From an uncultured Oscillospiraceae bacterium (GTDB lineage Bacteria; Bacillota; Clostridia; Oscillospirales; Oscillospiraceae): a stretch of 33,132 bases of DNA. The position numbers and the translations under genes are program-made. How positions within the stretch are numbered: the first letter of the stretch is position 1; every line of letters starts with the position of its first letter. The notes beneath the pieces were generated by a model. The model searched no databases. It saw only the letters and a program-made list of their open reading frames with translations, and had not been told where the DNA came from. Where the stretch lies: the NCBI GenBank assembly GCA_904420145.1, contig CAJFUI010000020.1, positions 1 to 33,132 of the forward strand. The letters are read 5' to 3'. Shown piece by piece: positions 7,516-14,744 of this stretch.

Positions 7516-8286
7516 ATGCAGGGGAAAGTAGAGATATGCGGGGTCAATACCGCCAAACTGAAAGTACTGTCCAACGAGGAGACCATCGCCCTCCTTCGCC
7601 GTACCAAGGAGGGGGACATGGAGGCCCGGGAGAAGCTCATCAACGGCAACCTCCGCTTGGTGCTCTCGGTCATTCAAAAGTTCACCAACCGGGGGGAGAA
7701 CCCCGACGACCTCTTTCAGGTGGGCTGTGTGGGCCTCATTAAGGCCATCGACGGCTTTGACCTCAACCAGCCGGTGCGCTTTTCCACCTACGGCGTCCCC
7801 ATGATCGTGGGCGAGATTCGCCGCTATCTCCGGGACAACAGCAGCATCCGGGTCAGCCGCAGCATGCGGGACACGGCCTACAAGGTCATGCAGGCCCGGG
7901 AGAAGCTGATGGCGGAGGCCCAGCGGGAGCCAACGGTAGAGCAGATTGCCGAGGCACTGGGCATCCCACGGGAGGACGTGGTCTTTGCCATGGACGCCAT
8001 CGTGGAGCCTGTCAGCCTGTACGACCCCATCTACGACCACGGGGGCGATGCCCTGTGCGTCATGGACCAGGTCCGGGACAACCGCAACACCGACGAGCAG
8101 TGGCTGGAGCACATCGCCCTCCGGGAGGCCATCAAGCGTCTGGGGGAGCGGGAGCGGCACATTTTGGCCCTGCGCTTCTACGAGGGAAAAACTCAGATGG
8201 AGGTCTCCAACGAGGTAGGCATCAGTCAGGCGCAGGTCAGCCGACTGGAGAAGAACGCGCTGAACACCATACGCAAGAATATTTAG
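7516..8286 (+). CDS. sigG: RNA polymerase sporulation sigma factor SigG
   Basis: Late forespore sigma factor of 256 residues. The start KVEICGVNTAKL is the hallmark of SigG and separates it from SigF. Region 2 covers about residues 45-115, with DDLFQVGCVGL and FSTYGVPMIVGEIRRYLRD. Region 3 is about 120-175. Region 4 ends with the helix-turn-helix GISQAQVSRLEKNAL (234-248). The ATG at 7516 has GAGGAG about 8 bases upstream. No spoIIGA/sigE neighbours are present, unlike in Bacillus where sigG follows them, so it is a single-gene unit with a sigma-F-type promoter. Its last 23 codons occur a second time at 8409-8477 in diverged form, which suggests that the 3' end was replaced by recombination or by an integrating element. 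Confidence 0.96.
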   Translation: MQGKVEICGVNTAKLKVLSNEETIALLRRTKEGDMEAREKLINGNLRLVLSVIQKFTNRGENPDDLFQVGCVGLIKAIDGFDLNQPVRFSTYGVPMIVGEIRRYLRDNSSIRVSRSMRDTAYKVMQAREKLMAEAQREPTVEQIAEALGIPREDVVFAMDAIVEPVSLYDPIYDHGGDALCVMDQVRDNRNTDEQWLEHIALREAIKRLGERERHILALRFYEGKTQMEVSNEVGISQAQVSRLEKNALNTIRKNI

Positions 8287-8408
8287 CCGCCGCTTTTGCG
8301 GCGTCCAAGTGTTTTGCCCAGCAAAACCTTGGCGCAGGGCGGCTCCGCCGCCCGAGCATGTGAAATTGCTTGGGGGCCCCAACAGGCGCAGGGCGCCCTG
8401 TTGGGGCC
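8287..8408. repeat. 122-bp hairpin-rich spacer between the two sigG 3' ends
   Basis: Non-coding. It is built of four near-perfect stem-loops: 8288-8293/8298-8303 with a TTTT loop; 8305-8317/8321-8332 (5 bp, one bulge, 7 bp, 3-base loop); 8337-8342/8348-8353; and a 12-bp stem 8375-8386/8397-8408 whose right arm ends exactly where the duplicated sigG sequence begins. The last hairpin resembles a terminator without its T-tract. The spacer may be a miniature repeat or the remains of an inserted element. Confidence 0.6.
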
Positions 8409-8477
8409 GGCATCAGTCAAGCGCAGGTCAGCCGCCTGGAGAAGAATGCCCTCAATGCTATTCGGAAAAATATTTAG
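8409..8477 (+). pseudogene. Second copy of the sigG 3' end (23 codons incl. stop)
   Basis: It reads in frame as GISQAQVSRLEKNALNAIRKNI and a stop, against GISQAQVSRLEKNALNTIRKNI in sigG. By direct comparison 58 of 69 bases are identical. Ten of the eleven differences are at third codon positions and only one residue changes (T to A). The copy therefore diverged while it was still part of a working gene and is not a recent tandem duplication. It has no start and no upstream coding sequence, and it is directly followed by a strong terminator, as the 3' end of a real gene would be. Best reading: the displaced original end of sigG, or the stump of a sigG paralogue. Confidence 0.85.
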
Positions 8478-8498
8478 CTGCCCAACCACCGCTGAAAA

Positions 8499-8533
8499 CC
8501 CGTTGGCGCCTGACAGGCGCCAACGGGTTTTTT
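8499..8533 (+). terminator. Strong intrinsic terminator after the sigG remnant
   Basis: Perfect 12-bp stem (8499-8510 with 8516-8527), 5-base loop, then six Ts. It probably was the original sigG terminator. From 8534 to 8625 I see only a short CTGCC/GGCAG hairpin. Confidence 0.92.
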
Positions 8534-8625
8534 GTGCCCGACGGTGTGAAAAGCTATCTGCCAAAGGCAGGGATCGAAAACTGCCAAAAAGGTGTTCTGT
8601 ACGCCAAGCTTTCGGGAAAATCATC

Positions 8626-8654
8626 TTTACATTTCAGGTGATAACTGCTATACT
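8626..8654 (+). promoter_or_regulatory. Sigma-A promoter of the cobalamin operon
   Basis: TTTACA (8626-8631) and TATACT (8649-8654) with a 17-base spacer, directly before the riboswitch. Confidence 0.8.
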
Positions 8655-8675
8655 ATTTTTGTTTACAGAATATAT

Positions 8676-8800
8676 GACGCTTCGCGGTTTTCCGCGGCCT
8701 GGGGGAAGTCCGGTGAGAATCCGGCGCAGTCTTACCTCTACTGTAATCGCCCAAAGGGGCGTAAGCCAGAGGACCCATGCGTCTGTGTTTTGGATCGATA
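8676..8800 (+). promoter_or_regulatory. Cobalamin riboswitch, compact (Cbl-II-like)
   Basis: The conserved core GGGGGAAGTCCGGTGAGAAT begins at 8701 and continues into CCGGCGCAG; it is followed by CTACTGTAA (8738-8746) and a B12-box-like AAGCCAGAGGACCC (8763-8776). GACGC (8676-8680) can pair with GCGTC (8779-8783) as the closing stem. The stretch between CTGTAA and the B12 box is one short hairpin (8748-8752/8757-8761), without the large side arm of classical AdoCbl riboswitches. The usual CCCGC is replaced by TTACCTC. These traits resemble the Cbl-II class. Ligand-bound RNA is expected to stop transcription at the terminator at 8847-8878. Confidence 0.85.
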
Positions 8801-8846
8801 CTCTTAGGTGGAGAGTTCGGATGGATTCCCATGCAAGGGGATTTCT

Positions 8847-8878
8847 GCCCTCTCCGTTTGGAGAGGGCTTTCTGTTTT
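8847..8878 (+). terminator. Riboswitch-controlled terminator before cbiD
   Basis: A 9-bp stem GCCCTCTCC (8847-8855) with GGAGAGGGC (8860-8868), a GTTT loop and TTTCTGTTTT. GGAGAG at 8810-8815 can pair with CTCTCC of the left arm, giving a plausible antiterminator. Confidence 0.85.
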
Positions 8879-8897
8879 GGAGGAAGGGGGCGGAGGC

Positions 8898-10046
8898 TTG
8901 GCAAAGCTGGAGCACTATATCACCGTGGGACAAAAGTGGCTGCGCTGCGGCTACACCACCGGCTCCTGCGCCGCGGCGGCGGCCCGAGGGGCGGCGGAGC
9001 GGCTCCTCTGCGGCCTCTGGTCGAGCTGTATCTCCCTGACGACCCCGGCGGGCATCCCTGTGGAGGCGGAGCTGCTCCATCCCACCGCCGGGGAGGGCTG
9101 GGCCTCCTGCGCCGTAGCCAAGGATGGCGGGGACGACCCGGACGTGACGGACGGTGCCCTGGTCTTTGCCCGCGTGGAACAGACGGCGGAGGCCGGCGTA
9201 CTCATCGACGGCGGCGAAGGGGTGGGCCGGGTGACAAAGCCGGGCCTGGACCAGCCGGTGGGGGCCGCGGCCATTAACTCCACCCCCCGGCGCATGATCC
9301 AGGAGGAGCTGCGCAGGGCCTCCGCGGCCCACGGCTACTCCGGCGGGTGGCGGGTGGTCATCTCCATCCCCGGCGGGGCGGCGCTGGCCAAAAAGACCTT
9401 CAACCCCCGCCTTGGCATTGAGGGGGGGCTCTCGGTCCTCGGCACCAGCGGCATCGTCCGCCCCATGAGCGAGGCAGCGCTGATCGCGTCCATCCGCTTG
9501 GAGCTGCGCTCCATCCGCTCCTCCGGCGCCGAGCACGTGCTGGTGACCCCCGGCAACTACGGGGAGGACTTCTCCCGAAATGTGCTGGGGCTGAACTTGG
9601 AGAACTGGGCCCTGTGCAGCAACTATGTAGGCGAGGCCATCGACTGCGCGGCCTCCCTCGGCTTTCAGAGCTTTCTCTTAGTGGGGCATTTGGGCAAGCT
9701 GGTCAAGGTTGCCGGCGGCATCTGGAACACCCACTCCCAGGTGGCCGACGCCCGGCGGGAGATTCTGGCGGTTCACACGGCCCTCTCCGGCGGGGACACC
9801 GCCTTGGTCCAAGAAGTCTACCGCTGTCTCACCACCGATCAGGCCGTGGCTCTCTTGGAGGAGGCGGGCCTGCGGGAGGCGGTGATGGCCTCTGTGGCGG
9901 GCGCCCTTGGGGAGAACCTGAGGCGCCGGGCGCCGTCTATGGACATCGCTGCTCTCTTCTTCTCCAATCAATACGGCATCTTAGGCAGGACACAGGGCGC
10001 GGACGCACTGCTGTCCATCCACGGTTACAGGGAGGAAACACCATGA
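8898..10046 (+). CDS. cbiD: Cobalt-precorrin-5B C1-methyltransferase
   Basis: SAM-dependent C1 methylation of cobalt-precorrin-5B in the anaerobic cobalamin pathway. The protein has 382 residues. The family signature GYTTGSCAAAAARGA begins at residue 18; later motifs are GTSGIVRPMSE and VTPGNYGEDF. I place the start at the TTG at 8898, which follows AGGAAGGGGG with usual spacing and lies just after the riboswitch terminator. The longer GTG-started frame from 8808 would run through that terminator and is rejected. It is the first gene of the long operon, and its stop overlaps the cbiF start in ATGA. Confidence 0.94.
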   Translation: MAKLEHYITVGQKWLRCGYTTGSCAAAAARGAAERLLCGLWSSCISLTTPAGIPVEAELLHPTAGEGWASCAVAKDGGDDPDVTDGALVFARVEQTAEAGVLIDGGEGVGRVTKPGLDQPVGAAAINSTPRRMIQEELRRASAAHGYSGGWRVVISIPGGAALAKKTFNPRLGIEGGLSVLGTSGIVRPMSEAALIASIRLELRSIRSSGAEHVLVTPGNYGEDFSRNVLGLNLENWALCSNYVGEAIDCAASLGFQSFLLVGHLGKLVKVAGGIWNTHSQVADARREILAVHTALSGGDTALVQEVYRCLTTDQAVALLEEAGLREAVMASVAGALGENLRRRAPSMDIAALFFSNQYGILGRTQGADALLSIHGYREETP

Positions 10047-10801
10047 TCCACTTTATCGGCGCGGGCAGCGGCGCGGCGGACCTGATCACCGTCCGGGGGG
10101 CGCGGCTCCTTGGCGAGGCGGACTGCATCATCTACGCCGGCAGCTTGGTAAACCCCGCCCTCTTAGACTACAAAAAGGACGGCTGCGCCGTCTACAACAG
10201 CGCCAAAATGACCCTTGAGGAGGTCATCGCCCTTATGGCGGAGAATGAGCAAAACGGCAGGGACACCGTCCGCCTCCACACCGGGGACCCCTGCCTCTAC
10301 GGGGCCATCCGGGAGCAGATGGACGAGCTGGACAAGCTGGGCCTCCCCTATGACGACACCCCCGGCGTCTCCTCCTTCTGCGGCGCCGCGGCGGCGCTGC
10401 ACGCGGAGTACACCCTCCCCGAGGTGAGCCAGAGCGTCATCATCACCCGCATGGCGGGCCGGACGCCGGTGCCCCAGGGGGAGCAGCTGAAAAAGCTGGC
10501 CAGCCACGGCTGCACCATGGTCCTCTTTTTGTCCACCGGCCTTTTGGAGGAGGTGGAGCAGGAGCTCCTTGCCGGCGGGGCCTACACCGCCGACACGCCG
10601 GCGGCCATCGTCTACAAGGCCACCTGGCCGGAGGAGAAGGTGCTGCGCTGCACGGTGGGCACCCTGGCCCAAACCGCCCGGGACAACCACATTACCAAAA
10701 CCGCCCTCATTACCGTCGGGGGCTTCTTAGGGGACAACTATGAGCGCAGCAAGCTCTATGACCCCGCCTTCACCCACGGCTACCGGGAGGGCCGGCCATG
10801 A
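10043..10801 (+). CDS. cbiF: Cobalt-precorrin-4 C11-methyltransferase
   Basis: Transfers the C11 methyl group from SAM to cobalt-precorrin-4. The protein has 252 residues with the tetrapyrrole methylase fold: GAGSGAADLITVRG (5-18), the CbiF/CobM-type YAGSLVNPALL, TGDPCLYGAIREQ in the active-site loop and PGVSSFCGAAAAL. It starts at the ATG at 10043, four bases inside cbiD, after GGGAGG, and its stop overlaps the cbiG start by the same ATGA. The YAGSLV motif distinguishes it from the CbiH and CbiL paralogues also in this cluster. Confidence 0.95.
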   Translation: MIHFIGAGSGAADLITVRGARLLGEADCIIYAGSLVNPALLDYKKDGCAVYNSAKMTLEEVIALMAENEQNGRDTVRLHTGDPCLYGAIREQMDELDKLGLPYDDTPGVSSFCGAAAALHAEYTLPEVSQSVIITRMAGRTPVPQGEQLKKLASHGCTMVLFLSTGLLEEVEQELLAGGAYTADTPAAIVYKATWPEEKVLRCTVGTLAQTARDNHITKTALITVGGFLGDNYERSKLYDPAFTHGYREGRP

Positions 10802-11787
10802 ACATCGCCATCGCCGCCTTCACCCGGCGGGGGGCGTCCCTCGGTGCCTTTCTCGCGGAGGAGCTGGGTGCCCAGCTCTCTGTCCCGGCCCGGCTGGCCG
10901 AGGAGAACGGCGCTGCCTCCTTCTCCTCCATCGAAGCTTGGGCGGCGGAGCACTGGGACAGCTGCGACGCCCTTTTGTTCATCGGCGCCGCCGGTATCGC
11001 CGTCCGGGCCATCGCCCCCCATGTCCGGGATAAATTTACCGACCCGGCGGTGGTCAGTATGGATGAGTCCGCAGCCTTCGTGGTCCCACTCCTCAGCGGC
11101 CATGTAGGCGGTGCCAACGACCTGGCCCGCTGTATCGCCGCACTCACCGGCGCCACCGCCGTGATCTCCACCGCCACCGACGTCAACGGCCTCTTCGCCG
11201 TGGACGAGTGGGCGGTAAAGCACGGCTTGGTCATTACGGACCGGCCGCTGGCCAAGGCGGTCTCCGCCGCCCTTTTGGAGGGCAAAAGCGTGGGCTTTGC
11301 CTCCGACTTCGCCATTCCCTGTCCCGACGGACTGACAGAGGGCAGGGCGGAGATCGGCGTCTGGATCACCTGCCGTGCCGGGGGCGGGCCCTTTCCCCGG
11401 ACCCTCCGGCTGGTCCCCCAGTGCCTGTCCTTGGGCATCGGCTGCCGCCGGGGGACCGGCGAGGCGGCCATCCGCGCCGCCGTGGAGGAGGTCCTGGCGG
11501 GGTGGGACCTCTCGGCAGTAAAGCAGGTGGCTACTATTGATCTAAAGAAGGATGAGGCGGGTCTTCTATCCTTCTGCGCCTCCTTAGGCGTCCCACTGAT
11601 GACCTACACCGCGGAGGAGCTGAGAGCGGCCAAGGGGGACTTCACCCCCTCGGCATTTGTGCAGGGCGTCACCGGGGTGGACAACGTCTGCGAGCGCGCC
11701 GCCGTCCTCTCCGGGGGGCGGCTGACTATACCAAAACAGGCGGGGGACGGCGTCACCGTGGCGGTGGCGGTGCTCCCCGGATTTTGA
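10798..11787 (+). CDS. cbiG: Cobalt-precorrin-5A hydrolase
   Basis: Opens the delta-lactone of cobalt-precorrin-5A and releases the C20-derived two-carbon unit as acetaldehyde, the ring-contraction step of the anaerobic pathway. The protein has 329 residues in three parts: a CbiG N-terminal domain with GAAGIAVRAIAPHV (about 62-75) and LSGHVGGANDLA (about 98-109), a middle region, and the CbiG C-terminal domain with LSLGIGCRRGTGEAA (about 219-233) and FVQGVTGVDNVCERAA. It overlaps cbiF by four bases. A 39-base gap with AGAAGGAGA before cbiH follows. Its presence, with cbiD and cbiK, shows that this is the oxygen-independent route. Confidence 0.94.
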   Translation: MNIAIAAFTRRGASLGAFLAEELGAQLSVPARLAEENGAASFSSIEAWAAEHWDSCDALLFIGAAGIAVRAIAPHVRDKFTDPAVVSMDESAAFVVPLLSGHVGGANDLARCIAALTGATAVISTATDVNGLFAVDEWAVKHGLVITDRPLAKAVSAALLEGKSVGFASDFAIPCPDGLTEGRAEIGVWITCRAGGGPFPRTLRLVPQCLSLGIGCRRGTGEAAIRAAVEEVLAGWDLSAVKQVATIDLKKDEAGLLSFCASLGVPLMTYTAEELRAAKGDFTPSAFVQGVTGVDNVCERAAVLSGGRLTIPKQAGDGVTVAVAVLPGF

Positions 11788-11826
11788 GGGGGATATCCCG
11801 CATTTTGACAGAAGGAGAAGCAACCG

Positions 11827-12564
11827 ATGAAACTGACTGTTGTGGGCCTGGGGCCCGGCGCCGGGGAGGATCTCACCGGCCGGGCCCGCCGGGCCATTGA
11901 GGAGGCCGACCTGGTGGTGGGCTACACCGCTTATATCGACCTTATCCGGGAGGAGTTTCCGGGCAAGGAGATGGCCTCCACCGGCATGAAGCGGGAGGTA
12001 GACCGCTGCCGCATGGCAGTGGAGGCCGCTGCGGCCGGAAAAAACGTGGCGGTGGTCTGCTCCGGGGACGCCGGGGTCTACGGCATGGCCGGCCTCATCT
12101 ACGAGGTGGCCCAGGACTATCCTCCCATGGACATCGAGGTGGTTCCCGGCATCACCGCCGCCTGCGGCGGCGGCGCGGTGCTTGGCGCCCCCCTGACCCA
12201 CGATTTTGCCGTCATCTCCCTCTCCGATCTGCTGACCCCATGGGAGAAAATCGAGAGGCGGCTGCGTCTTGCGGCGGAGGCGGACTTTGTCCTCTGCCTC
12301 TACAATCCCCGCAGCCGCAGCCGTTCCGACTACCTCCAAAGGGCCTGCGATATTCTGCTGCAGATCAAGTCCCCGGACACCCCCTGCGGCTTCGTGCGCA
12401 ACATCGGCCGGGAGGGGGAGCGCGCCGTCATACTGACCCTTGGGGCGCTGCGAGACAGCACGGAGGTGGACATGTTCACCACTGTCTTCATCGGCAACAG
12501 CGAGACCAAGGTCCTCCGCGGCAAGCTGGTGACCCCCCGGGGCTACCTCCAGCGGGAGGGCTGA
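11827..12564 (+). CDS. cbiH: Cobalt-factor III / precorrin-3B C17-methyltransferase
   Basis: SAM-dependent C17 methylation coupled to ring contraction. The protein has 245 residues: GLGPGAGEDLT (7-17), VGYTAYIDLI (31-40, typical of CobJ/CbiH), CSGDAGVYGMAG (78-89), VPGITAACGGGAVLGAPL (106-123) and the CobJ/CbiH-specific SLSDLLTPW (131-139). No C-terminal ferredoxin-like extension is present, so it is the short form. The start at the ATG at 11827 follows GAAGGAG. The next gene is a small membrane protein only four bases after its stop. Confidence 0.95.
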   Translation: MKLTVVGLGPGAGEDLTGRARRAIEEADLVVGYTAYIDLIREEFPGKEMASTGMKREVDRCRMAVEAAAAGKNVAVVCSGDAGVYGMAGLIYEVAQDYPPMDIEVVPGITAACGGGAVLGAPLTHDFAVISLSDLLTPWEKIERRLRLAAEADFVLCLYNPRSRSRSDYLQRACDILLQIKSPDTPCGFVRNIGREGERAVILTLGALRDSTEVDMFTTVFIGNSETKVLRGKLVTPRGYLQREG

Positions 12565-12568
12565 GCAC

Positions 12569-12772
12569 ATGAAGGATACCGTAAGAACCGCCGTCTCCCT
12601 GGTCGTTGGCTTTATCGTATTCTGGTACGCGGGCGCCATGGCGGACTTCTTTCCCTTTCTGGCCGACGATCTCGCTGTCCGTGCGGCGGGCTTTACCGGA
12701 TTGTTGGTGGTGATCGCCGTTGTCCTCTGTGCCTGCTGGATCATTGAGACGCTGAAAAAGAACGGGAAGTAG
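12569..12772 (+). CDS. Small two-helix membrane protein of unknown function
   Basis: A 67-residue hydrophobic protein that I cannot assign to a family. Two membrane helices are predicted by eye: about residues 7-27 (from TAVSLVVGFIVFWYAGAMA) and 40-61 (from GFTGLLVVIAVVLCACWII), with a short acidic turn between them (FLADDLAV) and a basic tail KKNGK. The pattern suggests a helical hairpin with both ends in the cytoplasm. It lies 4 bp after cbiH and 32 bp before cbiJ, in frame for co-expression with the operon, and its start has GGGAGGGC close upstream. All other neighbours are soluble corrin enzymes. It resembles no known cobalt transporter subunit; CbiN is encoded separately at 25819. Confidence 0.75.
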   Translation: MKDTVRTAVSLVVGFIVFWYAGAMADFFPFLADDLAVRAAGFTGLLVVIAVVLCACWIIETLKKNGK

Positions 12773-12804
12773 CTTTGTACAAAAAGGCAGAGGAGGGATG
12801 CGCC

Positions 12805-13548
12805 GTGAATATTCTGCTCTTTGGCGGCACCGGCGACGGCCGGGAGCTGGCTCTGTGGCTGCGCAGCAAGGGAATTACCTTTACTGTCTGTGTGGCCACT
12901 GCCTACGGCGAGACCCTGCTGCCGCCGGATATAAAGGCCCATGTGGGCCGGATGGACCAAGCCGCCATGGCCGCCTTTATGGGGCAGGGGGGCTACACCC
13001 TGGTCGTCGACGCCACCCACCCCTATGCGGCGGAGGTGACCAAAAACATCCGCGCCGCCGCAAAGGAGACGGGTCTCCCCTATCTGCGGCTGCTGCGGCA
13101 GTCCAACGGGGAAGATCTGTGCCATAAGGCGGACAGCATGGCCACGGCGGCCAGGATGCTGCTCCGGCTTCCCGGCAACGTCCTTCTCACCACCGGCAGC
13201 AAGGAGCTCCACCATTTTGCCCTGCCGGGCCTCCGGGAGCGCTGCTACCCCCGGGTGCTGCCCATGGCGGACTCCTTGGAGCGGTGCCTATCCCTGGGCT
13301 TTCCGCCCAAAAACGTCATCTGCATGCAGGGGCCCTTCTCCAAGGAGCTGAACGTGGCCCTGCTCCATCAGTATGCGATCAAAACCATGGTCACCAAGGA
13401 CACCGGGGGCTACGGCGGCTTCCGGGAGAAGGCCGAGGCCGCCAAGGAGGCGGGCTGCGCCCTGCTTGTGGTGGAGCGGCCCGTGGAGGAGGAGGGGCTT
13501 GTGATGGATGAGCTCCAAGATACGATCATAAGGATGGTTGCGAAATGA
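12805..13548 (+). CDS. cbiJ: Cobalt-precorrin-6A reductase
   Basis: Reduces a double bond of the corrin ring of cobalt-precorrin-6A with a pyridine nucleotide. The protein has 247 residues with the family motifs LLFGGTGDGREL near the N-terminus, DATHPYA (about 70-76), LTTGSKEL, MQGPFSKELN and TKDTGGYGGFREK. I place the start at the GTG at 12805, seven bases after GAGGAGGGA. An in-frame TTG at 12775 lacks a ribosome binding site, and the ATG at 12798 is out of frame. Its stop overlaps the start of the next gene in an ATGA. Confidence 0.93.
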   Translation: MNILLFGGTGDGRELALWLRSKGITFTVCVATAYGETLLPPDIKAHVGRMDQAAMAAFMGQGGYTLVVDATHPYAAEVTKNIRAAAKETGLPYLRLLRQSNGEDLCHKADSMATAARMLLRLPGNVLLTTGSKELHHFALPGLRERCYPRVLPMADSLERCLSLGFPPKNVICMQGPFSKELNVALLHQYAIKTMVTKDTGGYGGFREKAEAAKEAGCALLVVERPVEEEGLVMDELQDTIIRMVAK

Positions 13549-14744
13549 AAGTCTATCTGATCGGCGTTGGGCTGGGCAGCCCGGACACCATGACCGTGGC
13601 CGCCCGGGAGGCCATCGAGGCGTGTCCCGTCCTCATCGGGGCAAAGCGCCTCCTGGCGCCCTTCCCCCATAAGCGCTGCCTGCCCCTGATCGCCGCGGCG
13701 GACATCGCGGCGGCGGTGGAGGAACAGGAGGAGGGCCCTGTGGCCGTGCTCCTCTCCGGGGATATAGGCTTCTACTCCGGGGCCAAAAACCTCTACCCCC
13801 TCCTCCGCCGCCACGAGGTGGTGGCCCTCCCCGGCGTCAGCAGCTTGGTCTATTTCTGTGCCAAGCTGCATATCCCTTGGCAGGATATCTTCTTAGTCTC
13901 CGCCCACGGCAGGGCCCACAACGCCCCCGGCGCGGTGCAGAGCCACGAAAAAACTTTTATTCTCACCGGCGGCAGCTACCGCCCCGGGGAGCTGTGCAGC
14001 GAGCTGTGCCAGTGGGGCCTCGGCCACGTCCGCGTCACGGTGGGCGAGCGCCTGAGCTATACCGATGAGGCCATCACCACCGGCACGGCGGAGGAGCTCT
14101 CCGGCCGGGCATTTGACTCTCTTGCGGTGGTGCTGGCAGAGAATCCCTGCCCCATCCGCCGCCCCTACGCCGCCCCCAGTCTCCCTGACAGCGCCTTCTG
14201 CCGGGGCAAGGTCCCCATGACCAAGGAGGAGATTCGCTCGCTGGTCCTCGCAAGGCTCCGCTTAGAGCCCCACCACACCGTGTGGGACGTAGGGGCCGGC
14301 ACAGGCTCGGTGTCCGTGGAGTGCGCCCTCGCCCTGCCGGAGGGCCGGCTGTTCGCCGTGGAGTGCAAGGAGGAGGCGGTGGCGCTGCTGCGGGAAAACC
14401 GGGCGCGCTTTGGCCTCACGAATCTCCACATTGTCCCCGGCACAGCGCCGGAGGTCCTCGCCGATCTTCCCGCCCCCGACCGGGTATTTTTGGGGGGCAC
14501 CGGCGGCGGCATGGCCGCCATCCTCCGGACCGCCCTTGCAAAAAATCCCGCCGTCCGCTTTGTGGTCACCGCCGTAACCTTGGAGACCGTAGCTGAAGCC
14601 ATGAATTGCTTCGCCGCACTGGAGCTTCAGGAGGCGGAGGCGGTGCAGATCGCCGCTACCCGCACCCGCAAGGCGGGCAGCTACCACCTGATGGACGCCC
14701 AGAACCCCGTCTGGATCCTCTCCGGGGAGGGATATCATGGCTGA
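13545..14744 (+). CDS. cbiET: Cobalt-precorrin C5,C15-methyltransferase/C12-decarboxylase (CbiE-CbiT fusion)
   Basis: A 399-residue two-domain enzyme equal to CobL of the aerobic pathway. The CbiE domain (about 1-205) methylates C5 and has GVGLGSPDTMT (6-16), LLSGDIGFYSGA and LPGVSSLVYF. The CbiT domain (about 215-399) methylates C15 and decarboxylates the C12 acetate side chain; its SAM site WDVGAGTGSVSVECA begins near residue 246. In Salmonella the two are separate genes, so this is a natural fusion. It overlaps cbiJ by 4 bases and cbiA by 8 bases, which suggests tight translational coupling. Confidence 0.95.
   Translation: MKVYLIGVGLGSPDTMTVAAREAIEACPVLIGAKRLLAPFPHKRCLPLIAAADIAAAVEEQEEGPVAVLLSGDIGFYSGAKNLYPLLRRHEVVALPGVSSLVYFCAKLHIPWQDIFLVSAHGRAHNAPGAVQSHEKTFILTGGSYRPGELCSELCQWGLGHVRVTVGERLSYTDEAITTGTAEELSGRAFDSLAVVLAENPCPIRRPYAAPSLPDSAFCRGKVPMTKEEIRSLVLARLRLEPHHTVWDVGAGTGSVSVECALALPEGRLFAVECKEEAVALLRENRARFGLTNLHIVPGTAPEVLADLPAPDRVFLGGTGGGMAAILRTALAKNPAVRFVVTAVTLETVAEAMNCFAALELQEAEAVQIAATRTRKAGSYHLMDAQNPVWILSGEGYHG

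Noticed and set aside
8808-8897. Extended cbiD start at GTG 8808
   Set aside because: The extension would be encoded by the riboswitch expression platform and its terminator. The TTG at 8898 has a proper ribosome binding site.
12775-12804. Longer cbiJ start at TTG 12775
   Set aside because: No ribosome binding site upstream; GAGGAGGGA is placed correctly for the GTG at 12805, and family members begin at the ILLFGGTG motif.
11584-13215. 543-codon antisense open frame across cbiG-cbiH-cbiJ
   Set aside because: It crosses several confirmed genes, has no ribosome binding site or recognisable family, and its composition is that of a shadow frame.
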